Assembly: GCA_965263045.1 (NCBI GenBank)
Contig: CBDHGK010000041.1
Coordinates: 1,922,001-1,986,000, forward strand
Source of the DNA: G963664115 sp965263045
Lineage (GTDB): Bacteria > Acidobacteriota > Terriglobia > 20CM-2-55-15
Length of the DNA stretch: 64,000 nt
Direction: 5' to 3'
Shown one piece after another: positions 60,252 to 64,000 of the stretch. The notes under the pieces are model-generated. The model saw only the letters and a list, made by a program, of their open reading frames with translations, was not told the origin of the DNA and did not search any database. The translations under genes and the position numbers were made by a program. The number at the start of each line of letters is the position of its first letter. Positions within the stretch are counted from its first letter, which is position 1.

Positions 60252-61451
60252 ATGAATTCCAGATTACCCACTGAAATCGTACAAACGCTCCGGGAGAACG
60301 GGCACGAGGCCTATTTTGTCGGCGGATGCGTTCGCGACATGGTGATGGGAATCGAGCCGGCCGACTACGACATCGCCACGAGCGCCCGACCGGAGGCAGT
60401 GATCGAAATCTTCCCCCGCACCGAACCGGTCGGTGTTCAGTATGGCGTGGTCCTTGTCCTCAGTGGAGGAGTGGGATTCGAAGTGGCCACGTTCAGATCG
60501 GATGATGTATACGTCGACGGCCGGAGGCCAAGCGGCGTTGTCTTTACGACTTCAAAAGAGGATGTGTTGCGCCGCGATTTCACGATCAACGGATTGCTCT
60601 ACGACCCGATTGAAAGTGAAGTCATCGATCACGTAGATGGAATGGCCGACATCGAGCGACGTGTCGTACGCGCGATTGGCAATCCACGCGCCCGGTTTGA
60701 AGAAGACAAGCTCCGCATACTCCGGGCCATTCGCTTTGCCGCCCGGCCGGGGTTTTCGATTGAAGATGAAACCTGGGTCGGGGTGCGCACGATGGCGGCA
60801 AAGATCAATCAGGTCAGCGCCGAACGCATTCGAGATGAACTGCTGAAAATCCTCGTCGAAGGTGGACCCGCCCGCGGGATCGGTATGCTCGAGGAATCGG
60901 GACTGCGCGCCGCGATACTGCCGGAGTTGATCTGGACCGATCATATCCACCAGTGCCTCGAGCTGATCGAAGGCCGGCCCGAGGCCGGCTTCGCAATGGC
61001 GCTTCTGTTACACGAATGTTCCCTTAAAGACGTGGATCGGATCGTACGGCGCCTGAAGTTGTCAAATGCGGACGCCGCTCGCGTGCGAGTCCTTGTCTCC
61101 AGGCAATCGGACTTCGAACATGTCCATGAGTCGGCAACGGCACCACTGAAACGATTCCTCCGCATCGAGCGGTTTGCGGACCATATGGAGCTTCATCGAT
61201 TGCACCATGCCGCCGATGGAGGCCACTCGCCGGCCCTGCGGTTCATGCGGAAAAAGCTCGAAGAGTGGTCCGAGAGCGACCTCTGGCCGGAGGCCTTGAT
61301 ATCGGGAGACGATCTGATTACATTGGGAATGGAACCCGGCCCTTCATTTCGAGAAATCCTGACACTGATCGAAGACGAACAATTGGAACAGCGCATTGTG
61401 GATCGCGATGACGCCCTCCGGTTCCTTCGGCAACGATTCGGCGCGGGATAA
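60252..61451 (+). CDS. cca: CCA tRNA nucleotidyltransferase / poly(A) polymerase family
   Basis: The 399-residue class II nucleotidyltransferase has AYFVGGCVRDMVMG (20-33), the catalytic DYD (38-40) in ADYDIATSARPE, and the RRDFTINGLLYDP motif, with LRILRAIRFAARPGF in the neck domain. It adds the CCA end to tRNAs, which both tRNA genes in this window require. The tail lacks a clear HD domain, as in many bacterial A- or CCA-adding enzymes; the two activities cannot be separated by eye. It lies 13 bases upstream of the helix-hairpin-helix gene. Confidence 0.93.
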   Translation: MNSRLPTEIVQTLRENGHEAYFVGGCVRDMVMGIEPADYDIATSARPEAVIEIFPRTEPVGVQYGVVLVLSGGVGFEVATFRSDDVYVDGRRPSGVVFTTSKEDVLRRDFTINGLLYDPIESEVIDHVDGMADIERRVVRAIGNPRARFEEDKLRILRAIRFAARPGFSIEDETWVGVRTMAAKINQVSAERIRDELLKILVEGGPARGIGMLEESGLRAAILPELIWTDHIHQCLELIEGRPEAGFAMALLLHECSLKDVDRIVRRLKLSNADAARVRVLVSRQSDFEHVHESATAPLKRFLRIERFADHMELHRLHHAADGGHSPALRFMRKKLEEWSESDLWPEALISGDDLITLGMEPGPSFREILTLIEDEQLEQRIVDRDDALRFLRQRFGAG

Positions 61452-61464
61452 GGACACCTTCACT

Positions 61465-61704
61465 GTGACTCACCTGCTGGCGGCTATTCTCCTGATCAAC
61501 CTGAACACGGCAACCATCAAACAGCTCGATGAGCTCCCGGGTGTGGGGCCGGTTCTCGCGCAGAGAATCGTGGAATTTCGAGAGAAACGGGGCGGTTTTC
61601 GAAGTATCGAAGAGTTGCTTGCCGTGCCCGGAATCAGCGAACAAAGATGGCAGGTGTTGCGCCTTCGACTGGAGGTGGCAGCACCGGATTTGGAGGCTCC
61701 GTAG
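61465..61704 (+). CDS. ComEA-like helix-hairpin-helix protein
   Basis: I choose the GTG at 61465 (AAGGA upstream), giving 79 residues; the frame extends to 61396 but overlaps cca. A hydrophobic N-terminus (HLLAAILLINL) is followed by INLNTATIKQLDELPGVGPV, LAQRIVEFREKRGGF and IEELLAVPGISEQRW, two helix-hairpin-helix motifs as in ComEA and competence-like DNA-binding proteins. The short hydrophobic segment merges into the domain, so export is uncertain. It is convergent with, and overlaps by 71 bases, the penicillin-binding protein gene. Confidence 0.82.
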   Translation: MTHLLAAILLINLNTATIKQLDELPGVGPVLAQRIVEFREKRGGFRSIEELLAVPGISEQRWQVLRLRLEVAAPDLEAP

Positions 61705-64000
61705 CCGGGGACGACGTTGCAGCGGGCAGCAGCGGCGCCGGATCGGCCAGCGGCGGCGCTTCAGTTTCGCTCAAGAAGAATCCCGTCGAAAAAGAATGTA
61801 TCGGACAGTACACGCGGGGCGCGGTACCGAAAATGAAGGGCGTGGTGTACCGGTTTTGGCAGTAGGGTGTGGCCAGCGACATCGTGTCCGCATCAATATT
61901 GACCAGTTCAACCCCCGGTGGATCGTAGAATCTGATTTCCTCGTCTGCCCTGACCGGGTAGAGGGCGTCAGCCGCGAGCATGAAGGCCGTCCAGATGGGG
62001 AGGGCTGAACGGGAGCCCTCGAGATTCAGTTCCCGGTTGTCGTCGAATCCGACCCATGCGATCGCCAGCAGGTCCTTCGTATACCCGGCAAACCAACCAT
62101 CTCTCGACGTGCCCGTCTTACCGGCCGCGGGCAGGGTAAAGCCCCTTGAGCGGACGCCGGCCCCTGTGCCGCGATTGATTACGTTTTCCAACAGGTTGGT
62201 CATCAGGTAGGCCAGTTCGGGCCGAATGACTTGCTCGGATTCGATCGCGTATGTCTTCGTCACCGCACCGTTTTTGTCGGCGACCTGCCGGAGCGCCCGC
62301 GGTTCCACCCGGACTCCTTCGTTGGCCAGGGCCGTGTAGGCTCCTGCCATTTCGATCGGCGTGACCTCAAAGGAACCCAGGGCAATCGATGGATATGGCC
62401 GGATGTCGCCGTTGAGCCCCAGGCGATGCGCCAGTTCGGCCACCCGGTCGAAACCGACGCGCTCGGCGACCTTCACGGTTGGAACGTTGAGAGAGCGCTG
62501 GAGCGCTTCCCGAAGCGGAATCATGCCGTGAAAGACGCTCTTGTAGTTGTTCGGCTCGTAGAACTTTTCCTCCTCGAAGAAGAAGAGCGTCGGCTCGTCC
62601 ATCACTGTTGTCACTGGCGTAATGATCGAAGCTTTGCCGATCGTTCCGAGTTCTTCCCGTTCCGGAAGTACCACGAAATCCATTTCTTCGAGCAGACCGT
62701 CGACGGCTTCGTCGGCCCCGGGAGCATCACGTAACCTGAAGTACTGATCCTGCGTCAGAATCGGCCGGGCACCGTCCTCGAAATCGATTGGGGATTCTTC
62801 CTCGGAAAGCCGTGCCACGGAGCGTTCTCCCGGTTCGGCCATCAAGCCGAAACCGAAGCCGTCCATGAGGATTGCCGCCGAGGGGCCATCGGGAGTCGCA
62901 ATAGTGTCAACCAGCGGGTTGAAGGCGGTCTCAAATGCAGTGGCGTAAACGAACGGTTTGAAGATGGATCCGGGCTGACGAAATGCTTCAGTAATCCGGT
63001 TGTACTGGCTGTTGGCGTAGTCGCGCCCGCCGACCATTGCTTTGATTTCGCCGGTGTGGGGATCCAGAACGATCAATGACGCCTGAACCGGTGGTCGGCC
63101 CGACGACGGCCCCCGGCCCATCGCTTCGAGCTGTGAGTCCGCATTGGCAATGCCTGAAGCCACGGCTTCGACAGCCGCCTTCTGAAGGTCCGGATCGAGC
63201 GTGGTGTAAACCTTTAACCCGTCGTTGAAAAGCTCCTCCTGGGAGAAGTCGTCCAGTAGCTGGTCCCGAATGTAGTCCACCATATATGGGGCTTCGCTCT
63301 CGTCCACTCTCATCTCAGCGATCTGGATTTCGGCCAGCCGGGCTTCGGCGAGCTGGGTTGCGTTGATCATATCCAGTGCGTACATTTCATTGAGGACGAT
63401 GTCCCGGCGTTCGAGGGCCAGGGCCATGTTACGCCGTGGCGAAAACGCACTTGGGGCCGGGAGCATTCCCACCAGCGTGGCCGCCTCGGAGACGGTGAGA
63501 TCGGCGATGTTTTTGCCGAAGTATGCGGCGGCCGCCTCGCCGAAGCCGTGGATGGCGAAAGAACCCCGGTTGCCGATATACACCTCATTCGCGTACATCG
63601 TCAGGATTTCGGCTTTCGTCAATCGATGTTCGAGGATCAAGGCCATGAGGATTTCTGGAAGCTTCCGGTTCCAGGTCCGGTCTCCCCGATCCAGAAAGAA
63701 GTTCCCGGCCAGTTGCATCGTCAGCGTGCTGGCCCCCTCCAGGCTTTCAGCCCGGACGTAGGTCGACATAAAGGCGCCACCGGCCCGGATCAGGTCGATT
63801 CCAAAATGGCGAAAGAAACGCTGATCTTCAGCAGCCACGAGGGCATCGGTGAGGTGCGGCGGCAGCTGTTCCCATTCGAGCAGGCGCCGCTTTTCGCGTG
63901 TGTCGTCAAACAGGCTCGTGACCAGTTCAGCCGGAAGTTCAATCTGAGGAACCTCGAAACCGGTGAGCACTTCCTGGATGCGATCGATTTCGGTGCCGCT
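61634..64000 (-). CDS. Class A penicillin-binding protein (partial, N-terminus outside window)
   Basis: This bifunctional peptidoglycan synthase is open at the right edge: the frame continues at least ten codons beyond the GTG at 63970, so the true start lies outside. The glycosyltransferase domain has LVAAEDQRFFRHFGIDL (catalytic Glu), GASTLTMQLAGNFFL and YANEVYIGNRGSFAIHGFGE. The transpeptidase domain has QPGSIFKPFVYATAF (S-x-x-K), RSLNVPTVK (S-x-N) and AAGKTGTSRDGW (K-T-G). The domain between is typical of PBP1A. The C-terminal tail is Pro/Ala-rich and overlaps the neighbouring gene by 71 bases. Membrane anchor not visible. Confidence 0.95.
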   Translation of the reverse strand, partial: SGTEIDRIQEVLTGFEVPQIELPAELVTSLFDDTREKRRLLEWEQLPPHLTDALVAAEDQRFFRHFGIDLIRAGGAFMSTYVRAESLEGASTLTMQLAGNFFLDRGDRTWNRKLPEILMALILEHRLTKAEILTMYANEVYIGNRGSFAIHGFGEAAAAYFGKNIADLTVSEAATLVGMLPAPSAFSPRRNMALALERRDIVLNEMYALDMINATQLAEARLAEIQIAEMRVDESEAPYMVDYIRDQLLDDFSQEELFNDGLKVYTTLDPDLQKAAVEAVASGIANADSQLEAMGRGPSSGRPPVQASLIVLDPHTGEIKAMVGGRDYANSQYNRITEAFRQPGSIFKPFVYATAFETAFNPLVDTIATPDGPSAAILMDGFGFGLMAEPGERSVARLSEEESPIDFEDGARPILTQDQYFRLRDAPGADEAVDGLLEEMDFVVLPEREELGTIGKASIITPVTTVMDEPTLFFFEEEKFYEPNNYKSVFHGMIPLREALQRSLNVPTVKVAERVGFDRVAELAHRLGLNGDIRPYPSIALGSFEVTPIEMAGAYTALANEGVRVEPRALRQVADKNGAVTKTYAIESEQVIRPELAYLMTNLLENVINRGTGAGVRSRGFTLPAAGKTGTSRDGWFAGYTKDLLAIAWVGFDDNRELNLEGSRSALPIWTAFMLAADALYPVRADEEIRFYDPPGVELVNIDADTMSLATPYCQNRYTTPFIFGTAPRVYCPIHSFSTGFFLSETEAPPLADPAPLLPAATSSPATEPPNPVLPPPVEGATPAIFVR

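Overview
The window is GC-rich bacterial chromosome. Its housekeeping block carries rsmA, an RNase J, uppP, an ftsK translocase, an FtsB-type protein, cca and a class A penicillin-binding protein, with tRNA genes that lack an encoded CCA end. It also has many secreted DUF6152-type and 'FSGIWQ / EGDTLVVDV' proteins, LemA/TPM, DUF427, DUF2007 and DUF3179 proteins. Together these suggest a Gram-negative, soil or marine type lineage, most plausibly an Acidobacteriota relative. That placement is inference; no 16S rRNA or universal marker protein is present.

Layout. 1-1.9 kb: an IS1380-family transposase and a 140-bp tandem duplication. 1.9-8.6 kb: LemA, nucleotidyltransferase and TPM genes, DUF427, a zinc-site-degenerate metallo-beta-lactamase protein, an unknown protein, a small zinc-ribbon-like protein and a TauE exporter. 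8.85-10.5 kb: a redoxin gene with an in-frame UGA exactly at the redox-active Cys position (a likely selenoprotein), split by an IS630 element at a TA; removing the element restores the frame. 10.8-16.3 kb: PanB-like enzyme, a REPIN-like palindrome, a winged-helix-type protein, an alpha/beta hydrolase without a nucleophile, an EAL-HDOD regulator and a DinB protein. 16.5-22.5 kb: three secreted 'EGDTLVVDV' paralogues, two DUF6152 proteins and two paralogous membrane proteins. 22.8-30.6 kb: membrane MutS-like ATPase, NYN RNase-like protein, small conserved proteins, an intact metallo-hydrolase and a frameshifted tandem-DUF3179 gene.

30.6-35.2 kb (minus strand) is a compact, translationally coupled five-gene operon: acyl carrier protein, AMP-forming ligase, SAM methyltransferase, LpxL-like acyltransferase and a radical SAM protein with a C-x8-C-x2-C motif. 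It looks like a small biosynthetic pathway I cannot match to a known product. Divergent from it, 35.5-48.7 kb encodes two glycosyltransferases, a sulfotransferase-glycosyltransferase fusion, a second sulfotransferase, an MsbA-like exporter split by an IS256-family element, a membrane GT39-like transferase, a GH43-like lipoprotein and an SGNH hydrolase. This suggests synthesis, sulfation, export and trimming of a cell-surface glycan.

48.9-64 kb is core genome: initiator tRNA with its own promoter and terminator, FtsB-like protein, CutA, a cystathionine gamma-synthase-family enzyme, then a minus-strand run tRNA-Glu, rsmA, RNase J, uppP, ftsK. A 1-Cys peroxiredoxin with a strong promoter, a pentapeptide-repeat protein, a glutaryl-CoA-type dehydrogenase, cca, a ComEA-like helix-hairpin-helix protein and a penicillin-binding protein cut by the window edge follow.

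Three IS families are present. Two of the insertions interrupt otherwise intact genes, which points to recent transposition.
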